Origin: Dysgonamonadaceae bacterium
Lineage (GTDB): Bacteria > Bacteroidota > Bacteroidia > Bacteroidales > Azobacteroidaceae
Assembly (NCBI GenBank): GCA_031289145.1
Contig: JAITQA010000029.1
Location: forward strand, 45,078 to 109,077
DNA length: 64,000 nt
Direction of reading: 5' to 3'
Shown here piece after piece: positions 18,796 through 29,404 of the stretch. How positions within the stretch are numbered: the first letter of the stretch is position 1; every line of letters begins with the position of its first letter. The notes beneath the pieces are model-generated. The model was not told where the DNA came from. It saw only the letters and a program-made list of their open reading frames with translations, and ran no database searches. Made by a program: the position numbers and the translations under genes.

Positions 18796-21700
18796 ATGAA
18801 AACTAATTTTCTGCTGATAATCGTTTGTTTCGTTACATTTTCAGCGACCGCGCAATTAAATAAAAAAGAGAGACCAATGGAAAAATCACCGTATGAATCT
18901 TTATGGAATGAAGTAGCGGCTTTGGAAACGAAATCGCTTCCGCAATCGGCGCTTGAAATTGTAAACCAAATCTATAACGCCGCTCTCAACGATGGGAACA
19001 GTCCGGAATTACTGAAGGCGCTAATTCTGCAACTCAAATATGAATCCGCGATTGACAAGGATAAATTGCCGGACAAAATCACGGCTTTGGAAGCATTTAT
19101 CCGGACAGATAAGCATACCGTGGAACAAGCGGTATTGTATTCGCTTTTGATGGAATTGTATTATAACTATTACATGGCGGATGCTTACAAAATCAACCAA
19201 CGGACAGCTATTGACGGAGATTTTCCCGAAGATATCCGGGAATGGTCGGGCAATTTCTTTATCCGAAAAATAACCGATTGCCTCAATTTATCTTTGCAGC
19301 CTGCGAAAGAATTACAGGAGACAGATGTGTTACAATACAGGGAAATATTGTCTGAAGGCGATGATTCGCGGATTTTACGCCCAAGTTTGTATGATTTTCT
19401 TGTCCACCGGGGAATAGATTTTTTAACGAATAATGTCCAAAATTCAACTGCACAACATTATTTTTCACAAACCAAACTCTCCGCCAAAGAAAATTTTGCA
19501 CCGGCGGCGGCATTTGTAAAATATCCTTTCGCGGCAGAAACGTATGATTTTGTTCCGCAAATTTTGAATTTATACCGGCAACTATTGGCTTTCCGTTTAG
19601 AAAGCAAAGGACAAGCCGCAGAAAATAATGCTTTTGTTTTGCTGATGACGGATTTGGACCGGCTGAATTTTGTGTATGCAAACACCTCATTACCAGATAA
19701 GGACAGCGAATATACAGCAGCTTTAAAGCAGCTGGAAAAACAGTATGTCAATAATGGTTTTTGTGTGGAAATATTAGCAAAAGAAGCCGCTTTTTATTAC
19801 GAACGTACACGACCGTACATTATTACTTACAATTCTGAGCAAGCAACTGATAACCAAATTGTTGAAGATTTAAAAAAAGTTTATGAGATTTGTACCGACG
19901 GGATTAAAAAATATCCGGATTATGCGCGTATAAACCTGCTGAGAAATAGCTTAAATCAAATAACATTACCTTCTTTAACGGTCAATTCCGCCAATACTGT
20001 CTATCCCGGAAAAGATTTGGAATTAAAAATTACATACAAAAACAGTAACCATCTCCGGCTGGAGATTTATAAAATCAAGGCGCCGGTGAGCGTTTATCCA
20101 AATTCCTGGTCAAGGTATGGACAATACGAAAAATCAGGCAGTTTACTCACAAAGGAAACAATAAACTTACCCGCGCTTTATCCCTATCTGGAGCAAGATA
20201 CTACGATAAAAATTCCAATGAAAGAATTAGGGAATTACGAATATGTCATCTATGCCGATTCTATCGAAGGGCCAATCAATCAACAATTTTCCGTCAGTCG
20301 TCTTGCCACTGTTTCCAAAACAGTTGAAGGAAAAAGGGAATATTTGGTGGTTGATTACTTGACGGGAAAACCCGTCGCAGGCGCTAAAATTCAATTTTAC
20401 AAAAGGAAAATTAATGGCTTGGAATTGAATGTAGAAAAGATGCTGCTTACCGACAAATTGGGTTTGGTATCGGATAAAGGCGATAGAGATGTCGATTTTT
20501 ACAATGTCACTTATGGCAATGATACGGCTTTGATAAACTCTCCGTTGCCATGGGTTTCCGTTGGTTCGACGAATCAGGAGGCTATTTCATCTCAATTAAA
20601 ACTTTTTACCGATAGAAATATTTACCGTCCCGGGCAAACGGTTTTTTTCAAAGGAATCGCTTATGTTACAGGTAAAGACATGCAACAAACGTCTCCAGGA
20701 AAAATATTTACGCTTATTTTTCGAGATGCAAACTACAAAGAAATCAGCAAAAAGACTTTTACAAGCAATGAATTCGGCTCTTTCAGCGGAGAATTTGTGA
20801 TTCCACAAGGATTGCTGACCGGCAATTTCTCCATTCAATCGGAAGGTAATGCTTATACATCTTTCCGGGTAGAAGAATACAAACGGCCTACTTTTCACAT
20901 TCAGCTTGATAAAATTGAAACGACCTACCGTCTCGGTGATGAAATTACCCTTAGTGGCGAGGCGCAGTCTTTTTCAGGCGTTTACAAGCAAGATATTGAT
21001 GTCCGGTATCGGATTACCCGACGCTACCACTGGTTATGTTCCCGTCGATGGGGTGACCCTGTTCAGATCGCAAACGGAAGTGTCCGAACCGGAGCGGACG
21101 GTAAATTTAATCTTTCTTTCCTTGCTGAAAAAGCATTTGAAGACAACAATCTAAAAGTCGTTTCGTATTCCTATGACATTGAAGTCACCGTTACGGATAC
21201 CAACGGGGAAACGCAAAATTCGATAACAACGGTCAACGTAGGCGATAAATCCATGTATATGACTATTAATCAGTTGAATGATCTTATCGACAAAAGCGAT
21301 ATGCCCGCTATCCGGATAGCTGTTTATAATTTGAATACTACACAGCTCTCTAAAACAGGCGCTTATGAAATATACAGTTTGCAACCGGACGATAATACGA
21401 AATTGGATTTGGCGTCTACTGATTGGCGCCTTGCTAAAAAGGTTTTATCCGGAAATTTTGAATCGGGAAAAGAGTTGGATATTTCGGCGCTGAAAATGAT
21501 ATCTTCCGGCCGTTATCGCCTGATTGCCGTTGTGCAAGGGGACTCCGAAACGGATAAAGCCGAAATGCAACAAGATTTCTCTCTGGTTTCGACAAACGAT
21601 AAAAAGCCGCCATATCCGACTTACCAATGGATGATGACTCCCAAAATAACTTGTGCAGTGGGAGAAACAGCCGAGATTATTTATGGCTCATCCGCAAAAA

Positions 21701-24700
21701 ATGCGTACGTGCTGTACGAAATATACAGTCAGGAAGGTAAAAAATTATCCGTTACACGGTTTACATTGAACGATAGCAATAAAAAAATTGAAATACCGTT
21801 CTCCGCGACGTACGGAGAAGGAATAAGTGTCTGTTTTACACTTATTAAAGAAGGGAAATTGTATACAAAAAACGTATCGGTAATGCGGAAACAACCGGAT
21901 AAAAAATTAACGATAAAAGCGGAAGTCTTTCGGAATAAATTACTTCCCGGGCAGGCCGAAGAGTGGCGGGTTTCCATCAAAGATGCTGAGAATCATCCGG
22001 TTTCGGCCGAATTGCTTGCCGGAATGTATGATGCCTCTTTAGATAAAATATATAGCAATTTTTCATGGAATTTCTCTCCTGTGCCGAAGGTATCTGTGTT
22101 TACTCCAAATTTCGCTGAAGGCGCCGGATTCGCTGATTCGAATAATGCCAAGACAGCTTCCCAGAAATCTTATTTTACTTCATTTTCTTTTGATACATTC
22201 GATTGGTTTGGATTTACTGTTTATGGAGGTATGGTAAACGGCAACCTTATGCTGAGAGGCGCTGCCCAAATGAAAACGGCTTCGGCTGCTGCCGGTGAAA
22301 ATGGAATGATGATAGCCGGAACTGTTGATATTGCTAATTTAACGGAACATAAAGTGATTAATGTGCTTCGGGAAGAAGCAGCAGTGTCGGATGACGGTAT
22401 TACGTCAGTACAACAGGAAAACATTCCTGTTCAGGTTCGGCAAAACTTCAACGAATCGGCTTTCTTCTATCCACAACTGCGGACGAATGAAGCCGGTGAA
22501 ACCCTTATTTCCTTTACCGTGCCGGAAAGCAATACGACCTGGAAATTCATGGGGCTGGCGCACACCAAAAATTTGGAATACGGACAAATCGTCGAAACGG
22601 CTATCAGCCAAAAACAACTGATGGTTGCGCCGAATATACCGCGCTTTATTCGCCAAGGAGATAAAACAACGATTATTACGAATATTGCCAACTTGTCGGA
22701 ATCCGCGGTCAGCGGTACGGTCGATATCGAATGTTTCGACCCGAACAGCGGCCAAACCCTGATTGTTATTCCGGAAAGCGAGCAAACTTTCCGCTTGGAT
22801 GCCGGCAAAAGCCTGGCCGTGTCATGGACTTTTGATGTTCCGACGGGAATTGACATGACTGCATTGAAAATTGTCGCCCGCACAGCCGAATTTAGCGATG
22901 GCGAACAACACCTGCTGCCGATTCTTCCCAATCGGATGTTGGTGACGGAAAGCCTGCCATTGACTATTTCGGGTGGACAAACCCAAACGTTTTCTTTCGA
23001 TAAAATGAAGAAAAACACTTCGCCCTCTTTGGAAAACTACCGCTTGACTTTGGAATATACCGACAATCCTGTCTGGTATGCCGTGCAGGCTTTGCCTACG
23101 CTTTCCGTTCCACAATCGGACAATGCCTTGTCGTGGTTCTCTGTTTGGTATGCCAATACTTTGGCGGCGCATATCGCCAATACTACGCCGAAAATCAGGC
23201 AAATCATCGACACCTGGAACAAACAGGGCGGGACGAAAGAAACCTTGTTATCCAATTTAGAGAAAAATCAAGAACTGAAAGCGGTGTTGCTGGAAGAAAC
23301 GCCCTGGGTTTTGGCAGGGCACAATGAAACGGAACAGAAACAACGCTTGTCATTGCTTTTCGACCTCAACCGTTCGAATAATTTAAGTTTGCAAGCCATC
23401 GAAAAACTCCGGATACTCCAGACCGAAGAAGGCGGATGGACATGGTTCAAGGGAATGGGCGCCAATGTTTACATAACTCAGTGGATGCTCTACGGAATAG
23501 GTGAATTGGAAAACAGCAAGGGATTGGCGGATATTCAAGATATGAAAGAGAGGGCGATTCGCTTTATTGATAGCCGTTTCAAACGAAATTTCGATAGGTT
23601 CAAAGAAAGCAGTCTTTATTGGAAAGAAAGCAAAAATATTTCCACTTACGAATTAGAATACCTTTTGGTACGTTCTCTGTACAAGGATATTCCCTTGGGT
23701 GAAACAGAAGAGGCGGCCAAATTCTATACTGCATTAGCCGAAAAATATTGGGCGAACAATACCCGCCTTTACGACCGCGCCATTGCTGCAATAATTCTTC
23801 AACGCGCAGGGAAAACGAAAGCCGCAACAGCCATCGTACAGTCGCTCAGGGAACACGCATCGCACAAACCCGATTTAGGTATGTTCTGGGCCAACAACAG
23901 CACAAAAGCATTTATGTTTCAAAGCGTAACGACTGTGCACAATTTTATCATGGAAGCTTTTTATGAAACAGGGTGCAGTCCAAAAGAGATGGACGAGATG
24001 AAACGTTGGTTGCTGCAACAAAAGCGAACCCAGGAATGGGAAAGCGTACCGGCAACCGTCGATGCCATTCGGATGCTGTTGAAAACCGGCGCCAACTGGT
24101 TGGAAAGCGAAGGCAAAACCACCATTCAATGGGACGAGCAAACCCTTGATTTAAGCAAGGCTGATGCGGGAAGCGGTTACATTAAAGTTGTGAAGACTCC
24201 TGCGGAGATTCGCAATCCCAAGGAAAACCGGGTGACAATTTCCAAGGAAAGCGTCGGACCGGCTTGGGGCGCTTTGTATTGGCAGTATTTCGAAGACTTG
24301 GATAAAATTCAAAAGGCAAAAACGAATCTGAATGTAGAAAAAACGCTTTTTATTGAGCGTCTTACAAGCGCCGGAAAAACCCTGACCCCTGTAACGGAAG
24401 CCAATCCGATGAAAGTCGGGGATAAAATCGTTGTCAGGCTGACGGTTCGCACAGACCGTGATTTCGAATACGTCCTGTTGAAAGACATGCGTGCCGCCTG
24501 TTTCGAACCGGTGGAACAATTGTCGGGGATTCGTTGGGCGCAATCGACCGTTTATTATCAAACGCCGCGCGACGCCTCCATGAATTATTATTTCTACAAT
24601 CTGCCGAAAGGGACTTACGTATTCGAATATGCGTTGTACGCAACAAGTCCGGGGAATTACTCGAACGGCGTCACGACCATTCAATGTATGTATGCGCCCG

Positions 24701-24744
24701 AATTTGTCTCACATAGTTCCGGAGGACGGGTTTTAGTGGAATGA
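18796..24744 (+). CDS. Alpha-2-macroglobulin-like protein lacking the thioester
   Basis: 1982 residues with a signal peptide ending SATAQ (about residue 20) and no lipobox. A helical N-terminal part is followed by macroglobulin beta-domains: the MG segment LFTDRNIYRPGQTVFFKG at about 600, and the A2M core NFNESAFFYPQL...ISFTVPESNTTWKF at about 1216-1255. A thioester-domain-like alpha/alpha toroid (about 1420-1760) and a C-terminal domain close the chain. In A2M homologues of this phylum the toroid opens with PYECxEQ...RYYANALA; here the aligned segment reads PQSDNALSWFSVWYANTLA, so the thioester Cys and Gln are replaced (D1442 at the Cys position). It probably acts as a periplasmic protease trap or scaffold without covalent capture. 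No pbpC, the usual partner, is adjacent. Confidence 0.9.
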   Translation: MKTNFLLIIVCFVTFSATAQLNKKERPMEKSPYESLWNEVAALETKSLPQSALEIVNQIYNAALNDGNSPELLKALILQLKYESAIDKDKLPDKITALEAFIRTDKHTVEQAVLYSLLMELYYNYYMADAYKINQRTAIDGDFPEDIREWSGNFFIRKITDCLNLSLQPAKELQETDVLQYREILSEGDDSRILRPSLYDFLVHRGIDFLTNNVQNSTAQHYFSQTKLSAKENFAPAAAFVKYPFAAETYDFVPQILNLYRQLLAFRLESKGQAAENNAFVLLMTDLDRLNFVYANTSLPDKDSEYTAALKQLEKQYVNNGFCVEILAKEAAFYYERTRPYIITYNSEQATDNQIVEDLKKVYEICTDGIKKYPDYARINLLRNSLNQITLPSLTVNSANTVYPGKDLELKITYKNSNHLRLEIYKIKAPVSVYPNSWSRYGQYEKSGSLLTKETINLPALYPYLEQDTTIKIPMKELGNYEYVIYADSIEGPINQQFSVSRLATVSKTVEGKREYLVVDYLTGKPVAGAKIQFYKRKINGLELNVEKMLLTDKLGLVSDKGDRDVDFYNVTYGNDTALINSPLPWVSVGSTNQEAISSQLKLFTDRNIYRPGQTVFFKGIAYVTGKDMQQTSPGKIFTLIFRDANYKEISKKTFTSNEFGSFSGEFVIPQGLLTGNFSIQSEGNAYTSFRVEEYKRPTFHIQLDKIETTYRLGDEITLSGEAQSFSGVYKQDIDVRYRITRRYHWLCSRRWGDPVQIANGSVRTGADGKFNLSFLAEKAFEDNNLKVVSYSYDIEVTVTDTNGETQNSITTVNVGDKSMYMTINQLNDLIDKSDMPAIRIAVYNLNTTQLSKTGAYEIYSLQPDDNTKLDLASTDWRLAKKVLSGNFESGKELDISALKMISSGRYRLIAVVQGDSETDKAEMQQDFSLVSTNDKKPPYPTYQWMMTPKITCAVGETAEIIYGSSAKNAYVLYEIYSQEGKKLSVTRFTLNDSNKKIEIPFSATYGEGISVCFTLIKEGKLYTKNVSVMRKQPDKKLTIKAEVFRNKLLPGQAEEWRVSIKDAENHPVSAELLAGMYDASLDKIYSNFSWNFSPVPKVSVFTPNFAEGAGFADSNNAKTASQKSYFTSFSFDTFDWFGFTVYGGMVNGNLMLRGAAQMKTASAAAGENGMMIAGTVDIANLTEHKVINVLREEAAVSDDGITSVQQENIPVQVRQNFNESAFFYPQLRTNEAGETLISFTVPESNTTWKFMGLAHTKNLEYGQIVETAISQKQLMVAPNIPRFIRQGDKTTIITNIANLSESAVSGTVDIECFDPNSGQTLIVIPESEQTFRLDAGKSLAVSWTFDVPTGIDMTALKIVARTAEFSDGEQHLLPILPNRMLVTESLPLTISGGQTQTFSFDKMKKNTSPSLENYRLTLEYTDNPVWYAVQALPTLSVPQSDNALSWFSVWYANTLAAHIANTTPKIRQIIDTWNKQGGTKETLLSNLEKNQELKAVLLEETPWVLAGHNETEQKQRLSLLFDLNRSNNLSLQAIEKLRILQTEEGGWTWFKGMGANVYITQWMLYGIGELENSKGLADIQDMKERAIRFIDSRFKRNFDRFKESSLYWKESKNISTYELEYLLVRSLYKDIPLGETEEAAKFYTALAEKYWANNTRLYDRAIAAIILQRAGKTKAATAIVQSLREHASHKPDLGMFWANNSTKAFMFQSVTTVHNFIMEAFYETGCSPKEMDEMKRWLLQQKRTQEWESVPATVDAIRMLLKTGANWLESEGKTTIQWDEQTLDLSKADAGSGYIKVVKTPAEIRNPKENRVTISKESVGPAWGALYWQYFEDLDKIQKAKTNLNVEKTLFIERLTSAGKTLTPVTEANPMKVGDKIVVRLTVRTDRDFEYVLLKDMRAACFEPVEQLSGIRWAQSTVYYQTPRDASMNYYFYNLPKGTYVFEYALYATSPGNYSNGVTTIQCMYAPEFVSHSSGGRVLVE

Positions 24745-24780
24745 GGACTTATTTATTTGCTTCTACCACGTTTTGCTAAT

Positions 24781-26064
24781 TTAAAAATTGATGCCGCAAT
24801 AAAAATATATTAACACTTTGTTATACAATAAATTATATTTTTCATAGGCGAGTTCCGATTCCGCATTGCGGGCATTGTTTTCGGCAATCAGCAAGTCGGT
24901 GATAGATAAAACCCCGTGATGGTACTGTTCCATGCGCATGGTATGGATTTGACGGTAATATTCCAATCGTTTTTCGAGCGATTGGATATTTTTTTGGCTT
25001 TGCATTATTTCATGATTTATTTTTTCTATTTCGAAGTAAACATCATGATGTAATTGACCATTATCCAATAAAATATCAGAAAGCTGTTTTTCTTTTTCCA
25101 ATTGCTGTTTTTTTATTTCATGGCGATTGTAAATGGGAATAACGAATGAAATACCCATAGTTTTCGTCCAATTATCTTCCATTTGCGTTAAAATTTTTTT
25201 GTTTTCAAACGATGGAAGTTTTTGGTACTGAGAAGATAAATTTCCGAATAGAGTTAAATAGGGCGCATATTGTCCTTTGATACGTTTAATATCATAGACG
25301 GCAAACAATGAATCTTGCTTTGCCAACTGAAATTCGGGTAAGGTAGAGATGGCCGACAAAAATAAATTTTCGAGATTTGTCCTATCGTCAAAAAGCAAAT
25401 AATCCATAGGGGCGGATGAAATTATAAATGTGTCTTTTTCATTGTAATTCATTGCTCTTTTCAAACGAATAATATGTTGTCCGAATTGTTTATTAGTGGC
25501 TATCAAACTACTGCGTTCTTTTTCGGATTGGGCTTGCATTTCCAACAAATCAATATTAGATATTCTTCCGGCTTTGACGGATTCAGATATTTTAATTATT
25601 TGTTTTTTCGTAGATTCTATCGAATTTTGAAAAATTTTACTGTTTTCCATGGCAAGCAATATGCCAAAATAAATTTCGGTGATTTCCATGCGTATATCAT
25701 TGCGAATTTTTTCAGTATAAGTTTTATTCCTTTCGGTTAATAATTTACTTTGTTTTAGTGAATTAAATGTTTGAAAACCATCAAATAAGATTAATTTACC
25801 TGTTAGTTCGGCAACGCCTGATTGTGCTAGTCTGTTTTCTCGATTATAAGAATTCTGAAAATCCGTTTGCATATTTAAGGACGGCAACAAACCATATTTT
25901 GAATACTTGTAGTGTTGGTAGTAATAATTTTGAGCTGTTTCCTGCTTTTGTAATTCAATTCTGTGATTATAAGCATAATTGATACAATCAAATAAAGAAT
26001 AGGTTTGTGCTTGAATAAAAAAATATTCAAAAAGGAAAGCTATAATAAAAAGATTTTTTTTCAC
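24781..26064 (-). CDS. TolC-family outer-membrane efflux protein of the C39 exporter operon
   Basis: 427 residues with a signal peptide (ending FIQAQ). It has the OEP pattern of long helices and short strands: YSLFDCINYAYNHRIELQKQE near the N-terminus and ENNARNAESELAYEKYNLLYNKVLIYFY at the end. The start is GTG at 26064, 14 bases after the ABC transporter stop; no in-frame ATG fits. It would form the outer-membrane channel for the adjacent HlyD and ABC exporter. The short C-terminus is normal for Bacteroidota members. Confidence 0.88.
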   Translation of the reverse strand: MKKNLFIIAFLFEYFFIQAQTYSLFDCINYAYNHRIELQKQETAQNYYYQHYKYSKYGLLPSLNMQTDFQNSYNRENRLAQSGVAELTGKLILFDGFQTFNSLKQSKLLTERNKTYTEKIRNDIRMEITEIYFGILLAMENSKIFQNSIESTKKQIIKISESVKAGRISNIDLLEMQAQSEKERSSLIATNKQFGQHIIRLKRAMNYNEKDTFIISSAPMDYLLFDDRTNLENLFLSAISTLPEFQLAKQDSLFAVYDIKRIKGQYAPYLTLFGNLSSQYQKLPSFENKKILTQMEDNWTKTMGISFVIPIYNRHEIKKQQLEKEKQLSDILLDNGQLHHDVYFEIEKINHEIMQSQKNIQSLEKRLEYYRQIHTMRMEQYHHGVLSITDLLIAENNARNAESELAYEKYNLLYNKVLIYFYCGINF

Positions 26065-26078
26065 TTTTTTTCTAATTT

Positions 26079-28226
26079 CTAATTAATCGGAATTTGTTTT
26101 TCCCACATTTGGAAATATCTCCCTCTTGTGGCATACAACTCACGGTGAGAGCCTTGCTCCATCACTTTTCCGTTTTCAAGTACCACAATATTGTCCGCAT
26201 TTACTACCGTGCTCAAGCGATGTGCAATAATGATAATGGTTTTTCCTTGATTTTTCAACTGTTGAATGGTTTGTTGGACAAACTGTTCCGATTCGGAATC
26301 AAGAGAAGAAGTCGCCTCGTCTAAAATAAGGATTTCAGGATTCTTATAAAGTGCACGCGCAATTGCCAATCGCTGTTTCTGCCCGCCCGAAAGGGATGCT
26401 CCATTTTCGCCGAGGTAAGTAGTGAACCCCGCGGGCAGTTTTTCAATGAAAGAAATCATTCCCAGCATTGAGCAAATGCCCACTACTTTTTGTAAATCAG
26501 GACTATATTCACCAAGCGCAATGTTTTCAATCACATTTCCGGCAAAAAGGTTGAGTTGCTGTGGAACGCTGCTAACTAATGTTCTCAGACTTTGATTTTC
26601 AATATAATCAATATTGGTTTCGCCAATAAGAATTTTACCTGATTTCAAGGGATAAAGTTTTTGTAACAATGCAGCAAGCGTAGTTTTTCCCGAACCGCTC
26701 TCTCCGATAATGGCAGTCAATTCGCCCTTTTTTATATGTAAGTTGAAATTTTCGAATACATCCACTCGCGTTCCGTAACTAAACGATATGTTTTCAAACT
26801 GTATGTCGCCAATCAAATCTTTTTGTAATTCAATTTTATTTTCATTGTTTTCGCGTTCCAAATCCATTATTTCAAATAAACGGTCGGCGGCAATCAGTGC
26901 GTTTTGTACGGTTTTGTTAAGTCCTATCAAACTCGAAACCGGACCTGTCAGATAACCGATAAGGGCATAAAAACTCAGTAATTCTCCAGGAGTTATCAGG
27001 TTGTCAATTACGAAATAAGAGCCAATCCATAGAATAATTATCGTAAAAATGCGACTGACAAATTCGGATGAATTAGTAGAAAAAAACGAGTTAATAGATG
27101 ATTTATAAACCGAATCCAGCAAGCGGATAAATTTATTTTCCGTTTTAATATTTGCAAAATCTTCAATTCCAAATTGTTTGATGGTTTTTACCGAATTGAG
27201 CGACTCAACTAACTGGCTTTCGAGTTCGGCATTGTCTTCCATCAGTTTTCGCTCTCGTTTTTTATTTAATTTATTTGTAATTAAATAGATAACAATATAA
27301 AGCGGAATAGAAATCAAAAAGATAAGCGCCAATTTCCAACTGTAAACAAACATCAAAGCAAACGAGAAAATCACAATAAACACATTGACAATCAACGAAA
27401 TGACTACGTCATTGATGAACACGCGGATTTTGACTGCATCGTTGATACGCGAAATGATCTCGCCCACGCGCATGGTATCGAAAAATCGTTGCGGAAGTTT
27501 AAGTAAATGCTTGTAATAGCCCAATATCAGCCGGGCGTCAATTTTTTGCCCCGTGTTGAGCATAAAAACGCTTTTGCTTATGCTTACGAAAATTTGAACA
27601 AGCAAAATAACAATCATCGCTATACTCAACAAATTCAGCAAGTTCTTATTGCCGCTTACAAACACGTGGTCGGTTATTTTTTGAATGTAAATAGAGGTAG
27701 ATAATCCGAGTAGCGTGTAAATCCCCGCACCGAAAAGCGACTGAAAAACAACGCTTCGGTGGGGTTGCAGCAGAAACCAAAAACGTTTGTAAATAGAAAT
27801 TTTCGTATCATCCGTCTTAAACGTTTCTCCCGGAACCAACAATATCAGCACGCCTGACCACGTTTTCGCAAATTCCTCAATCGTTTCCTTGTGCAGGTTA
27901 CCGTCTGCAGGGTCCATGTAAGTAAGGTTGTTTTTGTGCACGGCATAAATGACTACATAATGTTGAAGATTGTCCCGCACCAGATGCGCGATTGCCGGAA
28001 GCGGAATTTTCGACAGCGACTCCGCCGTACCTTTCACTCCTTTGGATTCAAATCCCAGATGTTCCGCGGCTCTTACCATGCCGAGTGCATTCGTACCACG
28101 TTTATCCGTACCGGCAATTTGCCGCACGCGCGATACCGGCAATTTTAGTTTATAATGTTCGGCTATGGAAGCTAAACAGGCTGCTCCGCAATCGGTTATA
28201 TCTCGCTGTTTGATTTTTATACCCAT
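26079..28226 (-). CDS. Peptidase-containing ABC exporter (C39, bacteriocin/peptide type)
   Basis: 715 residues. The N-terminal C39 peptidase has the catalytic Cys13 (DITDCGAACLA), His89 (LQHYVVIYAV) and Asp105 (YMDPADG), all present. A six-helix membrane domain (about 165-440) follows, then an ATPase with Walker A GESGSGKTT, signature LSGGQKQR and Walker B ILILDEATSSLDSE. Such exporters cut substrates after a double-glycine leader and export the mature peptide through HlyD and TolC. Gene order DUF5686-HlyD-ABC-TolC on one strand, with a 1-base gap to HlyD, makes a complete type I system. No leader-peptide gene is visible next to it. Confidence 0.95.
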   Translation of the reverse strand: MGIKIKQRDITDCGAACLASIAEHYKLKLPVSRVRQIAGTDKRGTNALGMVRAAEHLGFESKGVKGTAESLSKIPLPAIAHLVRDNLQHYVVIYAVHKNNLTYMDPADGNLHKETIEEFAKTWSGVLILLVPGETFKTDDTKISIYKRFWFLLQPHRSVVFQSLFGAGIYTLLGLSTSIYIQKITDHVFVSGNKNLLNLLSIAMIVILLVQIFVSISKSVFMLNTGQKIDARLILGYYKHLLKLPQRFFDTMRVGEIISRINDAVKIRVFINDVVISLIVNVFIVIFSFALMFVYSWKLALIFLISIPLYIVIYLITNKLNKKRERKLMEDNAELESQLVESLNSVKTIKQFGIEDFANIKTENKFIRLLDSVYKSSINSFFSTNSSEFVSRIFTIIILWIGSYFVIDNLITPGELLSFYALIGYLTGPVSSLIGLNKTVQNALIAADRLFEIMDLERENNENKIELQKDLIGDIQFENISFSYGTRVDVFENFNLHIKKGELTAIIGESGSGKTTLAALLQKLYPLKSGKILIGETNIDYIENQSLRTLVSSVPQQLNLFAGNVIENIALGEYSPDLQKVVGICSMLGMISFIEKLPAGFTTYLGENGASLSGGQKQRLAIARALYKNPEILILDEATSSLDSESEQFVQQTIQQLKNQGKTIIIIAHRLSTVVNADNIVVLENGKVMEQGSHRELYATRGRYFQMWEKQIPIN

Positions 28227-28227
28227 T

Positions 28228-29364
28228 CTATTCTTTCAATTTCGGGTTTACCCAATTATCTACTTTATCGAACAATAGTTGCCACAAACTCCTGTCTGTC
28301 AGGTAAAAACGACCGGTAACCATCATCCCTTTTTTCAATTTTCCCGTATAACCGTTTTTAAGTTTCAGAAAGGAGGTTTCAAGCGAGCAACGCACAAGGA
28401 AAACCGGTTGTTCATTTACAATTACAATATCTTTCGATATTTTCTTTACGATACCATGTGCTAAACCCCATTGATTATAGTTGAAAGCGTCTAATTGAAA
28501 AGCAACTTGCTGTTTTTCTTGTATATAACCTATATCCACCGGCAAAACGTAACACTCTACCAATAAATTACTATCATTGGAAATATAGCCGATTGTTTGT
28601 CCGGGTGCGATGAAACTGCCTTGTTGCGCTCCTGAAAACTGGATGATGGAACCCGATTCGGGCGCTTTGAGCACGTATTTTGTTTTTTCTTCTTCCAACT
28701 GTTTGATGGATGATTGCAATTCGCGAATTTCTATCTCATAGTTTGTTTTTTCGGCTTCCCAACGATTGCGAAACTGTTCCTTGATATTTGCCATTTGACT
28801 CACAGCCGCATCATAAGCGTTTTTGCGTTGCAGATATTCGGTTTGGGGCGTCACATTCAGTTCGTACAAACTTTTAGAAGTTTGGTATTCTTTCTGTAAA
28901 TAATTGATAGACGTTTGCTGTTCGTTTATTGCCGATCGGAAATAGCTATTTTCGGTCATGTATTTGGATGTGGACAAATTATCGCTTTTTTGTGCAAGTA
29001 ATTTGCCAATATCGAAAATAAATTGTTGATTCTCTGTTATTTTTTCTTCTTTTCGATGGATTTGTTCTTGAACGGCTTGCGCGTTAAGAGTCAGCAGCGT
29101 ATCGCCTCGTGTTACTTCCATGTTTTCCGCTATACGAATTTCTGTAATTTCCCCTGAAACAACAGTTTGCAAAGCATTATTTTCGTTAGGCGTTCGGATA
29201 ATGCCGCGGGCTTGCGTGCTGATTTGCACGTAGATGAACGGTAAGGCAGCAATGGCAGCTGCAACCGCCAATACGACAACCAGATATATGGCTTTGCTGT
29301 GTACGGTGCGCTTGACAAAAAGCGATTCGGTGGTGTCGTTGATGATTTCGGGAGGGAAAAGCAT
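28228..29364 (-). CDS. HlyD-family periplasmic adaptor of the C39 exporter
   Basis: 378 residues. One N-terminal transmembrane segment (about 25-47, AIYLVVVLAVAAAIAALPF), then lipoyl-like half motifs (VVSGEITEIRIAENMEVTRGDTLLTL), a long coiled coil (about 95-225) and the second half (VLKAPESGSIIQFSGAQQGSFIAPGQTI). It bridges the inner-membrane exporter and TolC. The gene lies one base before the exporter gene, and the DUF5686 gene ends 40 bases upstream. Confidence 0.93.
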   Translation of the reverse strand: MLFPPEIINDTTESLFVKRTVHSKAIYLVVVLAVAAAIAALPFIYVQISTQARGIIRTPNENNALQTVVSGEITEIRIAENMEVTRGDTLLTLNAQAVQEQIHRKEEKITENQQFIFDIGKLLAQKSDNLSTSKYMTENSYFRSAINEQQTSINYLQKEYQTSKSLYELNVTPQTEYLQRKNAYDAAVSQMANIKEQFRNRWEAEKTNYEIEIRELQSSIKQLEEEKTKYVLKAPESGSIIQFSGAQQGSFIAPGQTIGYISNDSNLLVECYVLPVDIGYIQEKQQVAFQLDAFNYNQWGLAHGIVKKISKDIVIVNEQPVFLVRCSLETSFLKLKNGYTGKLKKGMMVTGRFYLTDRSLWQLLFDKVDNWVNPKLKE

Positions 29365-29404
29365 AAATTTAATTGATAAGTATTAAAATAATATGCAACA
29401 ATTA

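Noticed and set aside
29365..29404. Search for a double-glycine leader peptide next to the C39 exporter
   Set aside because: The gap is 40 bases and holds no ORF; neighbouring gaps are shorter.
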